A DNA stretch of 64,000 nt from positions 65,221,687 through 65,285,686 of the forward strand of contig CM065295.1 of the NCBI GenBank assembly GCA_032871835.1, written 5' to 3'. The DNA comes from Dipteronia dyeriana (taxonomy: Eukaryota > Streptophyta > Magnoliopsida > Sapindales > Sapindaceae). Numbering within the stretch: the first letter of the stretch is position 1; each line of letters starts with the position of its first letter. Under the pieces are notes generated by a model, which searched no databases, was not told where the DNA came from, and saw only the letters and a program-made list of their open reading frames with translations. The position numbers and the translations under genes were made by a program. Positions 1 through 10,081 of this stretch are shown here, in pieces.

Positions 1-1190
1 AACATATTATAGGATGTTTGTTGGACATCTGAAAGTTCTTAGTTGGATGGTCCTTAACATAATACTAAACATGTGGAAGACAATAATAGACTTGTGAAAG
101 CAAACCAAGCCTAAATATAGAGCCAAATTTAGATGCAGATGTTTGACTTTTGGGCTAAGCAATTGCTTAAGATGGTAGTAAAGCTAGTTTAAAGAGATCT
201 TGGGTTTTGTATGCCTATGGGTGATTTTATTTGTATTTTTGACCAATCCACATGACAAGCCCCTAGTCTTGTGCATGAGGTTGTGTAGAGCTCTATTTAT
301 TGAATTCAAGTGGCAGTCAGCTATGAATTTCCAATGTCCAGCATATGGTGTCATTAATTTTAGGTCAAAGTATCCCATGTTTTCTAATATAATAATAAAA
401 TGTTAAGAGTCGGTAAAAGTTTGTGTTTAAGAGTCATTAGTGTTTTTTATTACTCCAAGAGTAATAGAAAACAATAATGACTCTTAAAGACGCATTTTTA
501 CCGAGACTTGATATATTCCCAACCCTATTAAGTAATAATCTCTTTTATATAATTCTTTTTTTGCTGGTCCCGACTTCGGCCGAGGAGATAAATTAAGGAT
601 TTCGGTTAAATTAAATTAATGAGTTCTATAGATGTGTAATGTTTGTGTTTTGTAATCAGAAATCCTAATGAGGGAAGGGGAACTTGATTACCAATTTGTA
701 ATGTTTATTAAAATAAGTTGGGAATCAGATTATGTGGGTTCCACAAACAAACTTTCCTGATTTTTTTTCCATGGAACTTGATTCCCTTTCATTTCATTCT
801 GGAATAGTAAATGTGCCCATAGTTTGTGAGAAGCAAGCAAACCAAGATGTGATGCCCTGGTTCAAGGAGTGGTTCCTAGGTTTATCTGCAGATTTTGTGA
901 TACAATCTACATATAGGTGAGGTGCCTAGGTTTTCTTAATTAATTTCACTGTCTTGCTACTCCTAAAATATTTCTTTTAGCCTCTCAAACCAACCTACTC
1001 ATAAGAAACAGATCTCAAATCTGCCCAGCATCGCTTGGTTTATCTGCAGATTATGTGATGCAATCTACCTTTAGGTGCGCGCTGCCGACGTTTTCTTAAT
1101 TAATTTCACTGTCTTGCTACTCCTGATTTTTTTTTTAGCCTCTCAAACCAACTTATAAGAAACAGATCCCAAATCTGCCCTGCTTCACTT
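1..1190 (+). other. Left-edge region, probably TRM1 intron; no recognised gene
   Basis: No exon of the downstream TRM1 gene can be recognised here, so this is probably part of the long intron before its exon at 2405, or repeat sequence inside it. A 62-codon open stretch at 732-920 on the + strand matches nothing I know and sits next to a tandem duplication, so I do not call it a gene. The region holds a 103-bp inverted repeat at 406-508 and a duplicated segment at 881-1193, described separately. Apart from those I see only AT-rich sequence. Confidence 0.45.
406..508. repeat. Near-perfect inverted repeat (hairpin), small foldback
   Basis: Two arms of about 48 bases face each other across almost no loop. 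The left arm starts AGAGTCGGTAAAAG and contains TAAGAGTCATTA; the right arm carries the complement TAATGACTCTTA and ends TTTTTACCGAGACT. Only a handful of positions differ. The outer ends look like terminal inverted repeats, so it may be a very small MITE. An RNA hairpin source is possible but not shown. No clear target duplication was seen. Confidence 0.75.
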
Positions 1191-1193
1191 AGG
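881..1193. repeat. Tandem duplication, two ~155-bp copies
   Basis: The segment starting TTTATCTGCAGATT at 881 recurs at 1039, and the following sequence (TTTTCTTAATTAATTTCACT, then CTCAAACCAAC and AAATCTGCCC) is repeated in the same order. Copies are roughly 881-1038 and 1039-1193. They differ at scattered positions and by small indels, so the duplication is not recent. No coding role is visible. Confidence 0.8.
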
Positions 1194-1258
1194 TTTAGTG
1201 GTTTGAGCATTGTCTATACCTTTATTCTGAGAATGAAAGTTTGAACCCCTGTGAAGAT
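1190..1258 (+). mobile_element. Possible tRNA-derived SINE head
   Basis: A box-A-like stretch (TTAGTGGTTTGAGC, 1195-1208) is followed about 30 bases later by a box-B-like stretch (AGTTTGAACCCCT, 1238-1250). This is the spacing of the internal RNA polymerase III promoter of tRNA-derived SINEs. The hAT element at 1259 interrupts the sequence directly after it, and no body or tail can be recognised. It could equally be a chance match or a decayed tRNA pseudogene. Confidence 0.35.
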
Positions 1259-1644
1259 CAGGGCCGGCTGGACCCATAGGCAATTAAGGCAGTTGCCTAA
1301 GGCCTCCAATAAAAAAAAGGCCTCAAGTTTTTATTTCCAAAAAAATGAAACAAAAAAATATGTATAAAGAGTATAGAACCTATTTAACTACTTTCTATTT
1401 CCCAGACCCATTCAGCCAAAAAATATATATAGAGAGAGTGTAGAGCCTACTTACCTACTTTCCCGTTTCCCACACCCATTCAGCCATTCTATCCTTTTAT
1501 ATGCCCGAGTGCCTGACAACACCCCACACCACCGAATCACTCAATCACCCATCACTTTGTCTTTCATATAATAAATGATGACAATTAAACAACAATTAAA
1601 ACATAAGTCTTACAACCAAATAAATCTCTTAGAAATACGCATGG

Positions 1645-1798
1645 TACCGTTGTCATATTGTGTACTTGAGTTATTTCTTACTTTCAACTTCAAACAATCA
1701 AACCCAGCTGCAGATTTTTGCTACCGTTGTCATTTTGTGTACTTGAGTTATTTCTTAGTTTCAACTTCAATCAATCAAACCCAGTTGCAGATTTCTTG
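1645..1798. repeat. 77-bp tandem duplication inside the hAT element
   Basis: A segment starting TACCGTTGTCATATTGTGTA at 1645 is repeated from 1722 with a few substitutions. Both copies run through the words TTGAGTTATTTCTTA and CAATCAAACCCAG. The duplication lies within the 1259-2370 hAT element, in its non-coding left half. Confidence 0.85.
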
Positions 1799-1996
1799 CT
1801 AAGTTGCTGCTAGCCTGCTATAAATTTTTAGAATCCAGACTTTCAGGTTTTATTGTTCCAATTTCCATTCTTTAATTTTTATTTGTCATTTTATTTATTT
1901 ACTTTTCATCTTATTGTTTTTTAATAGCTTTGATTATGAATTTCTGATATAATCATAAATTTGTAATATGTGATATAGTGATATTAGATATAAGAA

Positions 1997-2192
1997 ATGT
2001 CTACTAGAAAATACGAATCCGGATACGAAAAACTGAAGAAAAAAAAAGAACAGAAAAATTAGTTGAATCACAAAAAAGGGCTCTTGATAACTTTGTCACA
2101 AGTAGCAAAAAGAAATACAGACTTGAATGAAAATTTAATGGTTGAACAATCTATAAATCAAACTGAAATGATAAATGACATTGAACAAAATG
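1997..2192 (+). pseudogene. hAT transposase N-terminal fragment (ZMYM1-like type)
   Basis: Translation from ATG at 1997 gives MSTRKYESGYEKLKKKK, a typical start of plant hAT proteins annotated as zinc finger MYM-type protein 1-like. The frame is then lost in an A-run, and a second frame continues with EKLVESQKRALDNFVTSS before a TGA. The rest of the transposase, including the RNase-H-like core and dimerisation domain, is absent. The family assignment rests on the KYxSGYEKLK and LxxSQKxALDxF words. It is non-functional. Confidence 0.65.
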
Positions 2193-2404
2193 ATAACAGA
2201 ACATGCAACATCACTCTCTAATGAAGAACATGAAAAAAGTATAGGGGAAAATAAAACAAATGTGGAAACCCATGAGCCACCCCTGCGTATTTAATATTTT
2301 TTGACATATACATCCAAGACCTCATTTTATAATTTCGCCTAAGGCCCCGAATACCCTTGAGCCACCCCTGGTGAAGATATTCTAACAATATGAACCTTTT
2401 ACAG

Positions 2405-3752
2405 GAATTGCCTGACGTTCCTCTGTTTTTGAGTCTACACAATCTCTGTGCAACACTTAAATGCACCTCCCCTTCAGCAGTGATTTTTCGTTCTGCTGTG
2501 ATCAATGCAGGATATCGTATTTCTGGAACTCATGTGAATCCACTTGGGCTCAAGTCAGATGCTCCTATGGATGTTATATGGGACATAATGCGATGCTGGG
2601 TAAGCACTTCCTTTCAACACTCATTCTCTGCTGATGCATATTCAATAGATTAATTAGTTAAGGTTCCAGCAGCTTATTTGTGTATGGCAATTTGAAGAAC
2701 TACCTATAGCAACAGGAGCTTCTTTTCTTGATTTTTGTTTCATTAACTGAATATTTCAACACATTCTCTGCTGATGCATATTCAATAGATTATTTAGTCA
2801 AGGTTCCAGCAACTTATTTGTGTATGGCAATTTGAAGTACTACCTATAGCCACAGGAGCTTCTTTTCTTGATTTTTGTTTCATTAACTGGATATTTCAAC
2901 ACTCATTCTCTGCTGATGCATATTCAATAGATTATTTAGTCAAGGTTCCAGCAGCTTATTTGTGTATGGCAATTTGAAGAACTACCTATAGCCACAGGAG
3001 CTTCTTTTCTTGATTTTTGTTCATTAACTGAATATTATTCTATACCTGAGATTTGGCCTCCCTACTATCTTATTATTATACATCATTGGTTTATCTGAGG
3101 TAGTTTGAAGTGAAAAGTGTTGTATGTATTGTGCTCATAGTTTATTTTTCATGTAGGTCAAAAATCATCCAGTAAAAGCTCAACCACCTGATCAGTCAGG
3201 AAGTGTAATACTTGCCAAAGAACCTACTCTTCAAGTACGTTTACCAAGTGGATTTTTTTTCATCCATGTGCATTCACATTCAGAAGCTGGCATATTGCTA
3301 GAAAATGCTCTCTCATGTTCACGTTCTTTTTTTAATTATTATTATTTTCTTATTCTGTGGTGATAAGGGAATTATGCTTACGCATGTTACTGCATGTGCA
3401 CAGGCACATGGCTAAAAATTTCTTCCATAGTGTTTTATTCTTTTGTGCTGGTAAATTTCACTCACATTCATAGTCTAAAGGTTTTCTTGCCTCATTGATT
3501 TGTTCTTTTGGACAGGCAAATTTTGCTCGAGCCGTTGCATCACTTAGCAAGGCACAAGCCAAGAAGATTGCTCGCTTCCTTCCAAATCCCGAAAGGCATT
3601 GGGGTCCAAAGCTCCGAGCTGGTCGTCAGATCACAAACAAGCACATCTCTCTTCTGGGTCAAGAGGTAGTAAATGGACATCTTAACCATGAAGAGGATGT
3701 AGAGCCTGATGTCAAACGTCAGAAGATAGAGGATCCCACCCCAAGCTCGTGA
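2405..3752 (+). CDS. TRM1: tRNA (guanine(26)-N(2))-dimethyltransferase, C-terminal exons
   Basis: Three exons encode the C-terminal 169 residues of TRM1, which uses S-adenosylmethionine to dimethylate G26 of nuclear- and organelle-encoded tRNAs. The exons are 2405-2599 (from ELPDVPLFLSLHNLC to WDIMRCW), 3157-3234 (VKNHPVKAQPPDQSG to EPTLQ) and 3516-3752 (ANFARAVASLSKAQAKKIAR to the stop TGA). All junctions are AG|exon|GT and all are in phase 0 (195 and 78 bases, then 237 with the stop). I recognise the conserved C-terminal words NPERHWGPKLRAGRQIT and SPSAVIFRSAVINAGYRISG. The tail is acidic, then basic (KRQKIED). The catalytic Rossmann domain lies upstream, outside the window. These exons are uninterrupted and look functional. 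The intron before 2405 is at least 2.4 kb and contains a hAT insertion; the next contains a triplicated repeat. Confidence 0.93.
2615..3037. repeat. Three tandem ~140-bp copies in a TRM1 intron
   Basis: Copies start at 2615, 2757 and 2897, each beginning CAACACTCATTCTCTGCTGA or a close variant. Each runs through ATTCAATAGATTA, TTCCAGCAGCTTATTTGTGT and CACAGGAGCTTCTTTTCTTG, and ends CATTAACTGAATATT. The copies differ at only a few positions each, so the amplification is fairly young. The array begins 15 bases after the donor site of exon 2405-2599, so the first unit contains the start of the intron. Confidence 0.93.
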
Positions 3753-4040
3753 GATAAAGCGTTTATTATAAAATGCATGTCACTCAACCTCAGCTGGCCC
3801 AGAGCCTCACTCTTAAGTATCTTATGTGTAATTTAAAATTTTGTCATCTGCTTCTGTTTGAGAGAGATGGAGAGAGGAGAGCTATACTTCAATATTTTGG
3901 GAGGTTTACGCTTAAAAAAAAAACCTTGCAGAGTCCCTCTCTGAAGTGACACAACTTTGTAATTGAATCTAGAGGCAAATTTTTGGTAGTTTTGAGTTTT
4001 GGAATATGTAATGTACGAATTTTATTTATTTGAAATTCAT
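3753..4040 (+). other. Probable TRM1 3' untranslated region
   Basis: This follows the TRM1 stop codon directly. It is T- and A-rich, with TTGTAATTGAATC and TATGTAATGTACG, which resemble plant far-upstream and near-upstream polyadenylation elements. No canonical AATAAA is present in the first 280 bases. The end is an estimate. Confidence 0.5.
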
Positions 4041-5154
4041 ATAGATTTTGTTGAATTTTTTAATTTTATATTGATTTATATTCAAAGTTGAAGAAATATT
4101 TGAGAAAAATATGAAACTTATTCCATTAATTCTCAAGAGAGATTATCAGGACGTACATACGAGTTGTTACTGCTCCCAAGACTAGGAGTCTAAACATATC
4201 TTAATAGCTAAGATAGATATTAAAGAAATTACCCTAGAGATCAGATTGAGTAACATCTCATTAGGGTCATTTGTTTTTTTTTTTTTTTCTTTCCTGAAGA
4301 TTGAACATTCTTAAACTTGTCTGAAGACTGAATAAGTAATTTAACATTTGAATGTATTGTTTACATGTTTGTTTTAAAAAAATAAAATTCACTGATAATG
4401 TAATTTTACATTTATATCCATATTGCTTAAAAAATATAATTTAACATGCATAATCTTATGCAAACAAAGTTAAATTTAACAAAACAAAAAAATCATCAAA
4501 AAAATATATTTTTGCATATTCTGTAATTGAAGTTCAAGTTCAAGTTCTGTAATTGAAGTTCAAGTTCTGTAATTGAAGTTCAAGTTCAATTTATTGTTAA
4601 AAAAAGTTCAAGTTATTTTGTATGTTATCCATGTTTTCGGTGTATATAATTGAGGAAACCATTTTTTATTTATTTATTTCTTGAATCATATGCACCGGAA
4701 ACCAAATAAAAAAAGTTAATGATTTTTCTTTTTGAAATAGGTTCCGATCTCTATGAGAAGTTAAAGCAGTTTAAATAAAGAAATATGTTAAAAGAAATAT
4801 CTTTACACCATATTAAATTAGAATAAATTTGAAAATATATCTTTTTTAGGAGGATAGACTTGGAAGAGAATATTTTATTTGTAATCCAGTAATTTGGAAT
4901 TAAGTTAAATGTCAGGATTTCTTACTTTTTTTTTAAAGTTGATTTTTGATATTTTTAAGTTGTTTGACCACTTAAAAAATCAACTTAATGAGTTCAAATC
5001 AGATCCATTAAGTTTTAAATGGAAAAAAATAAACGACCTCTTAGTGATATGATAAGATAAGTAAACATCTATAGTCATATCTCTTTATTATCTTATCTTA
5101 TCCATTTCTATATATTAATGGATGAGATAAGATGAGTGAGCATCTGGAGAGGGG
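4041..5154. other. AT-rich intergenic DNA with a short tandem repeat
   Basis: No gene is visible. At 4520-4588 the words TCTGTAATTGAAGTTCAAGT are repeated three times in tandem. At 5046-5105 the words GATAAGATAAG and CTTATCTTATCC face each other and could fold into a short stem. The rest is low-complexity AT-rich sequence. Confidence 0.6.
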
Positions 5155-5763
5155 TAAATAAGCTTTCCCATAAGCTGTTAATACTTGTCTTTGTCCACGG
5201 GTGTGCTTCCTCTAATTGTTCTCAGTTTGGTAGTGTGGTCAATAGGAGTCTCGACAGGTTTGCATAAGAGCATTCTAGTCTCTCTCAGTAAGTTTAAGAT
5301 ATACGTGCACTGACAAACTACATTACCCCTTTTAGATCAAGCCACCTCTATGCTAAGGAAGTATTTGAGGTTTTCTAGGTCTTTGATTTCGAATTTGTTT
5401 GCTAAAAAATTCTTTCAGCCTTTGTATTTCCTTATCATAGTTCCCTATAATAATAATATTGTCTATTTATACAATGAGGATGGTAATCTTCCATACAGGT
5501 GCATGTTTGACAAACAGTGTATTGTCAGCTTGACATTATGAATACCTATACCTTTTCACTACCTTTGTGAACCTTTCAAACCAAACCTGTGGGGATTGCT
5601 TGGGATTATAACGATTTCGTAAGTCTACAAACTATGTTGGTTTTTGAGTATGCTTTAAGACCTTGAGGAACCTCCATGTACACATCTTCTTCTAAGTCGT
5701 CGTGTAAGGTTCTCCATTTTGTGATTGGTTTATTTCTATGACAAACCACATTGAGATGTTTTT
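5155..5763 (-). pseudogene. Copia reverse transcriptase relic
   Basis: Read on the - strand, this is a decayed Copia pol piece. From about 5730 down it gives DLEEDVYMEVPQG and then NIVCRLTKSL. Broken frames then give the WFERFTKVVKRYRYS and ADNTLFVKHAPVWK regions, a YIDN remnant of the YVDD catalytic box, FEIKDLENLKYFL, and finally LRETRMLLCKPVETPID. The order matches the second half of a Copia RT. There are several frameshifts and stops (for example IEVA followed by TGA). Both ends are truncated: the upstream end stops where a SIRE-type LTR begins, near 5764. It is non-functional. Confidence 0.8.
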
Positions 5764-6144
5764 GTAATGGGTAGCTTATGTTCTTCACGTGGTCATCGAG
5801 ATCGTGATCGTGATAGGAAAGCTTTCTGGAATCCCGATTTCTTCAAGAATAAGAGCTTCAAAAGTATTTATTTGACTTGTTCTATTAAAGAGATTAGATG
5901 CACATACACACGCACACACGCACACACACATAATTCATTCATTTGTGTTTTCATTTTTTTCATGTTCATCTCTCTAAATTGACACTTGCACTTCATAAAG
6001 AGTTTTTTTTTAGTGTGTTTGACTTGTAATTCCCTTCCGTTTGTTGATAGAAAATGTCCTCACTTACTTGATTATGTGTTTGTCTTAGCGCAAATGTTCG
6101 ATCGCTTGAAAATGTCCCTACTTTTCATGATTTATTTTTCCAGG

Positions 6145-6482
6145 GAGTTGTTACGGCCAGAAACCGCATTTTCGGTGCCAACAATTAACTCTAAAGAATT
6201 GCTGAGAGTTGTTGCAGTCAGCGTGTTACGGCCAACAACAGTATTTTTTAGCACACTTCACTATAGAGAATTGTTGAGAGTTGTTATGGTCAGCTTGTTA
6301 TGGACAACAACCTCATTTTTAATGCTTGCAATTCACTTCAGAGAATTACTGAGAGTTGTTGTAGTTAGCATGTTGTGGACAATAACCGTATATTTAGCGT
6401 CAGGAATTCACTCCAGAGAATTGCCTAGATTTGTTGCAGACAACAATCGCATTCTTGGCGCCCATAATTACCTCCAAAGGTT
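6145..6482. repeat. Five degenerate ~72-bp tandem units in the LTR U3
   Basis: The repeated theme is GAATTGCTGAGAGTTGTTG, then a CAGC-GTTACGGCCAACAACAG-like block, then TTTTTAGC and a TTCACTCCAGA-like block. Units begin near 6145, 6199, 6271, 6346 and 6421. Because unit length is close to a multiple of three, the array keeps one frame open for 169 codons, which mimics a repeat protein. I treat it as non-coding U3 sequence, as in the related LTR at 19900, which also has U3 repeats of unrelated sequence. Confidence 0.75.
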
Positions 6483-6565
6483 TTATTGGTCATAAATGTG
6501 GTTGTGAGTTGCGGCTAGTGACTGTAATTATACGTTTTTTGTCAAAGGGTCGCCATTTTAATTAA

Positions 6566-6568
<3 letters not shown>

Positions 6569-6632
<64 letters not shown>
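6569..6632. repeat. (AT)32 microsatellite
   Basis: This is a pure alternating AT tract of 64 bases within the 5764-7421 LTR. Similar long (AT)n tracts occur at 10041-10078, 41649-41690, 44675-44702 and 51815-51859. Confidence 0.97.
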
Positions 6633-6634
<2 letters not shown>

Positions 6635-7421
6635 TTTAAGAACATCAAAAATCATAGAGTGATGTTTTCTATTGTGAAAAGCTCCAAGAAAGCTTTTTCA
6701 ACACTCCATCCCCAAATCCATGTGCATTTAAAGCTTCATTTAGTATCATCAAGCATGGTTCTTCATCATATGTTCACTTGGTAGGTAATAACAAACATCT
6801 CATCTTAGTTATTGTTCTATTTATCCAAGACTTCATTTTCATTGCATAGTTATTGCAATTCTTCATTTTTATGACATATCTTGTGATGTCGATTTGGGTT
6901 AGCTAATAACTAGGTTGTTAGATATGCATTCCTACACCTAGTTAAGCATTTTGTGTGTTTGTCTAGCATATATTTGCATTGAGCATTCATACATGTTCAC
7001 TTAGACATTAATTCTCTTCTAAGAGTCAAGTCTTGTGGCTACACGTGGTAGTTGCACAAACAAATGTCAAGAGCCACTATAAAAGGCCTACGGGGTAGAG
7101 ATATGTATAAGTTACGATCCTTGAGAAATGTGACTAGGTTGTCAACTTAGGATGTAATTAAAGTATCATATAGTGGATTTTATAACTAAGTGGCTAGCAT
7201 GACTAGTCCCGTGGGTTTTTTCCTAATTAAAGGGTTTCTAACGTAAAAATAAATGTCTTTTACTTCATGTATTATTTACATTATTTTTATTGTTATTGTT
7301 GGTTGTTATTATTTTAATGTTGACTAATCAAAAAACGACTAATCGAGAAGCTGTTAACTAAATAGATTAACAACCCATTCACCCTCTCTAGGTTGTTTAG
7401 ACACATATTTAGCTAGTTTCA

Positions 7422-7440
7422 ATTGGTATCGGAATGGGTT
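7422..7440 (+). other. Primer binding site (initiator tRNA-Met)
   Basis: ATTGGTATCGGAATGGG follows the LTR end directly. It is a close variant of the usual plant Copia site TGGTATCAGAGCC, complementary to the 3' end of initiator tRNA-Met. It fixes the LTR boundary and the + orientation. Confidence 0.85.
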
Positions 7441-7511
7441 CCTAGACATACAAATGTAGATTCTCACTTTTGTGTCTTTCATAGTGCATCTCATTCATTA
7501 TATCAAACACC

Positions 7512-9500
7512 ATGAGCTGGAGCGGAATGTACAGAGAGGGTGCGTCAAACTTGAGACCTCCGCTACTTACCAGAGACAATTACTCTTTATGGAATGAGAG
7601 AATGGAGTTGTACTTGATGGTTATTGATGAGCATCTATGGATAAATATTGAAGATGGCTACTCACCACTTACCATGATCTCTGAGTGCAGAGGCATTGTT
7701 TCCAAGCCCAAAGCTTAGAGGACTGCTCTAGAATTTTAATCGGTCAAGTGGAGTTCTAAGGCCATTCATGCCTTGTTTTGTACCATGGATGAGACTTAAT
7801 ACAAACTCACCAGAATTACTAGGAATGCTAAAGAAGCTTGGGAAATCCTCAGACTACTTATAAAGGAACTCATACTGTGAAGAAATTAAAGCTCCAAACT
7901 CTTCAAGCTCAGTTTGAGACTATCAAAATGGATAAGCATGAAAGCTTCAATGATTTCCAAATCAAGCTAATGGATATTGTAAACTAAAGTCATTAGGTGG
8001 GAGACCCCTACTCTGAATAAAAGGTGGTTTAGAAGATTTTGAGATCACTTCCAAATAGATTTGAGTCCAAAGTCACAGCTACTGAAGAAAATCGTGACTT
8101 AGATACTATGGTTGTGAATAAACTTATAGGAAAACTTCTGGCTTATGAGTCTAGGATGCTTCTTTCATCCTCTAGAAAGAAAAAAAAGGAGTTTCTTTGA
8201 AGACCACCAAGCATGAGAAGGAAAAGAGTGACTCAGATAATGAGATGACTCTCATGGTGAAGAGGTTTAGAAGATTTTTGAAGCAAGAAAGGAAGGGCTT
8301 CGAGTCGAAATGAAGATATTTAAAGAAAAAGAATGTGTTCAAGATAAACAAACTTGAAAAGGCGTATAATGCTTCAAGTGTGGCTGGATTAGACATATAG
8401 CTTCAGATTGTGGCAACATGAAGAACAAGAAGAAAGGGAAAGCGATGGTAGTCATTTGAAGTGACATTGATGACCTTGAAGACAGAGAACTCATCGGATG
8501 ATAAGGACATGTGGCTAACGTCATTGCTTTTGCTACATCTCATATGAATGACGATGAAGACGAGAATAATGCCTTGAATTTTGACCTTGAAGTAGAAGAG
8601 GTTGTTGATAAAGCTAAAAGTGTTTAAGATGGAGTTCATGAACATGAAATATACTCAAATGTCGAGGAGTCGGAGCCCATTGAATTAATCAAGAAGTACT
8701 GAAGATCTTTAAAGAGGGTTGCCTTCACTGTAGCTAAACTCAAAGAAGAAAACTCGGATATTCGAGTTAACTTGGACATGACCATGGAGAAGAATGAACC
8801 TCTAAGTCAATTCACTAATAGGCTTATAATAAATGTTAGTGATTGGACTATGACCTTGTCTAAATGGTTGGGAAGGCTTGAAGATCTCAAAATCCATGTG
8901 GAGGCTAAAGATCAAGATTTAAGATTGGAAAGAGAGAATGATGATAAGTTGAAGAAAGATTTCGAAGAAGCAAGAGAGTCACTAGCCAAGTTGACTTTCG
9001 GTTCGGAGAAGCTCCAAGTTATGCTAGGATATGGAAGAAGCCAAATGACAAGAGAGGTATTGGTTTTGTCAACAATAAGGAAACACTATTTTAGAAAAAA
9101 AAAATGGTGTTTGTGAAAGAAAAGGACACCAAAGAACCCTCACCTCCTCAACACCTAAATAGGACTATCGAGCTAGAGGAATCATCAAAGATTTCAAGTT
9201 TGAAGATGTTACTAAGAAGTTTTGCACAAACCTAACCTTTAAAGATGCCTAGACCCAAGTTCCATAAACATATGAGACACGATCAATCAGCTCAACCGCC
9301 TCAACAAGTCAAACCATAAAGACACAAACCATCGACCGAAGCTCAAAAGAGAAGCCATCATTAAAGGCAATCTCATCGGAATGGTAAAGCCTCGATGAGA
9401 ACTCAAGGCAATGGTATGATCTCTCCTTTTGTGCTCATATATCATTTTGTGGTATGATTGGTCACATAAAATACATTAAAAGGTGCGGGACAAAGAGCAT
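7512..9500 (+). pseudogene. gag: SIRE-type Copia gag, decayed and truncated
   Basis: The start MSWSGMYREGASNLRPPLL, then DNYSLWNERMELYLMVIDE and WINIEDGYSP, is the N-terminus of SIRE-lineage Gag. Later segments are in shifted frames. They include a zinc knuckle CFKCGWIRHIASDC (CX2CX4HX4C, about 8369-8413), a lysine-rich KNKKKGKAM stretch, a coiled-coil-like segment (KLKKDFEEARESLAKLTFGS, 8950-9010) and a second knuckle-like YHFCGMIGHIK near 9440. At least one stop follows codon 68, and several frameshifts follow. Pol is missing: the copy is cut off around 9540, where a foldback element begins. It is the same lineage as the gag at 21565 but clearly diverged. Confidence 0.85.
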
Positions 9501-9543
9501 GAAAGAGAAAAGGTTGAAAGGGTAGAGAAATTTCACATGAACC

Positions 9544-10017
9544 TAGTGATGGCAATATGGGCTAGGCCTGGCGTGCCTGACCTGGCCGACTTGTCCAGAA
9601 TGGCAGGCCGTGCCAAGCACGGCCCGCATGTAAGGCCTGCCGTACTAAGCACGACCCATGCGTGGCCCGTGCCGAGACCCAAGTCAAGGCATGTCATGCC
9701 TGTCTGACATAGCACGCCAGTTCGGCTTGCTAAGCCTAACGATCAGCATACCGTGTCAGCACGTTTGGCCCGCCTATGTTTTTTTTTTAAAAATGTTTAA
9801 AAGAGAAATGACATCGTAGAGTATTGAACCATGATCTATAACCTTTTTTGGGTAAGTATGTTTTCATTTGTCTTTCCCTCATTTTTATATAGGTTAAATC
9901 TCTCTTCAATGCTCTTATTTATCCGATGTGGGATGTGAGATTGAATATAACTATGGTTATAAGCAATTAATATGACCAAGATTAGAGAAGAATAATATAT
10001 GAATGAGATTTAATGAT

Positions 10018-10081
<64 letters not shown>

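Larger units (their letters stand above)
1259..2370 (+). mobile_element. hAT DNA transposon, internally deleted, in a TRM1 intron
   Basis: The element begins CAGGGCCGGCTGGACC and ends GAGCCACCCCTG; the ends are imperfect inverted repeats (CAGGGccGGCT against CAGGGgtGGCT). It is flanked by a perfect 8-bp target duplication GTGAAGAT at 1251-1258 and 2371-2378, the hallmark of hAT insertion. Inside is a broken N-terminal transposase piece (1997-2192) of the kind found in hAT families annotated as zinc finger MYM-type protein 1-like. At 1112 bp it is far too short for an autonomous copy, so it is a deletion derivative. It lies just upstream of the splice acceptor at 2404, inside the intron of TRM1. 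Confidence 0.88.
5764..7421 (+). mobile_element. SIRE-type Copia LTR (5' LTR of a truncated element)
   Basis: The right end is firm: the sequence ends TAGCTAGTTTCA and is followed at once by a Met-tRNA primer site. The left end is inferred by alignment with the solo LTR at 61415-63279. Both share, in order, a GAGCTTCAAA word, a CACACACA-rich tract and a TTGCACTTCAT word; the sequence aligned to the LTR start is TGTAATGGGTAGC at 5764. The LTR ends share the CCCATTCACCC..CTAGG..TAGACACA block with the SIRE element at 19900. The U3 part contains a tandem array (6145-6480) and an (AT)n tract. There is no matching 3' LTR in the window. Confidence 0.65.

Noticed and set aside
732..920. Possible upstream exon of TRM1
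   Set aside because: The 62-codon frame does not resemble the TRM1 region that should precede ELPDVPLF, and it partly overlaps a tandem duplication.
6000..6020. CACTA transposon end (TTTTTTTTAGTG)
   Set aside because: No partner CACTA terminus or 3-bp duplication was seen, and the sequence aligns with a SIRE-type LTR instead.
5986..6495. A 169-codon open frame with repeated RELLRVV units
   Set aside because: The frame stays open because the DNA repeat unit is near a multiple of three. It lies in an LTR U3, and the units vary as non-coding sequence would.
9483..9715. Proline/arginine-rich open frames on both strands
   Set aside because: They fall in the GC-rich arm of a foldback element. 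Composition explains them. The same holds for 10446-10631, 10944-11144 and 14503-14767.
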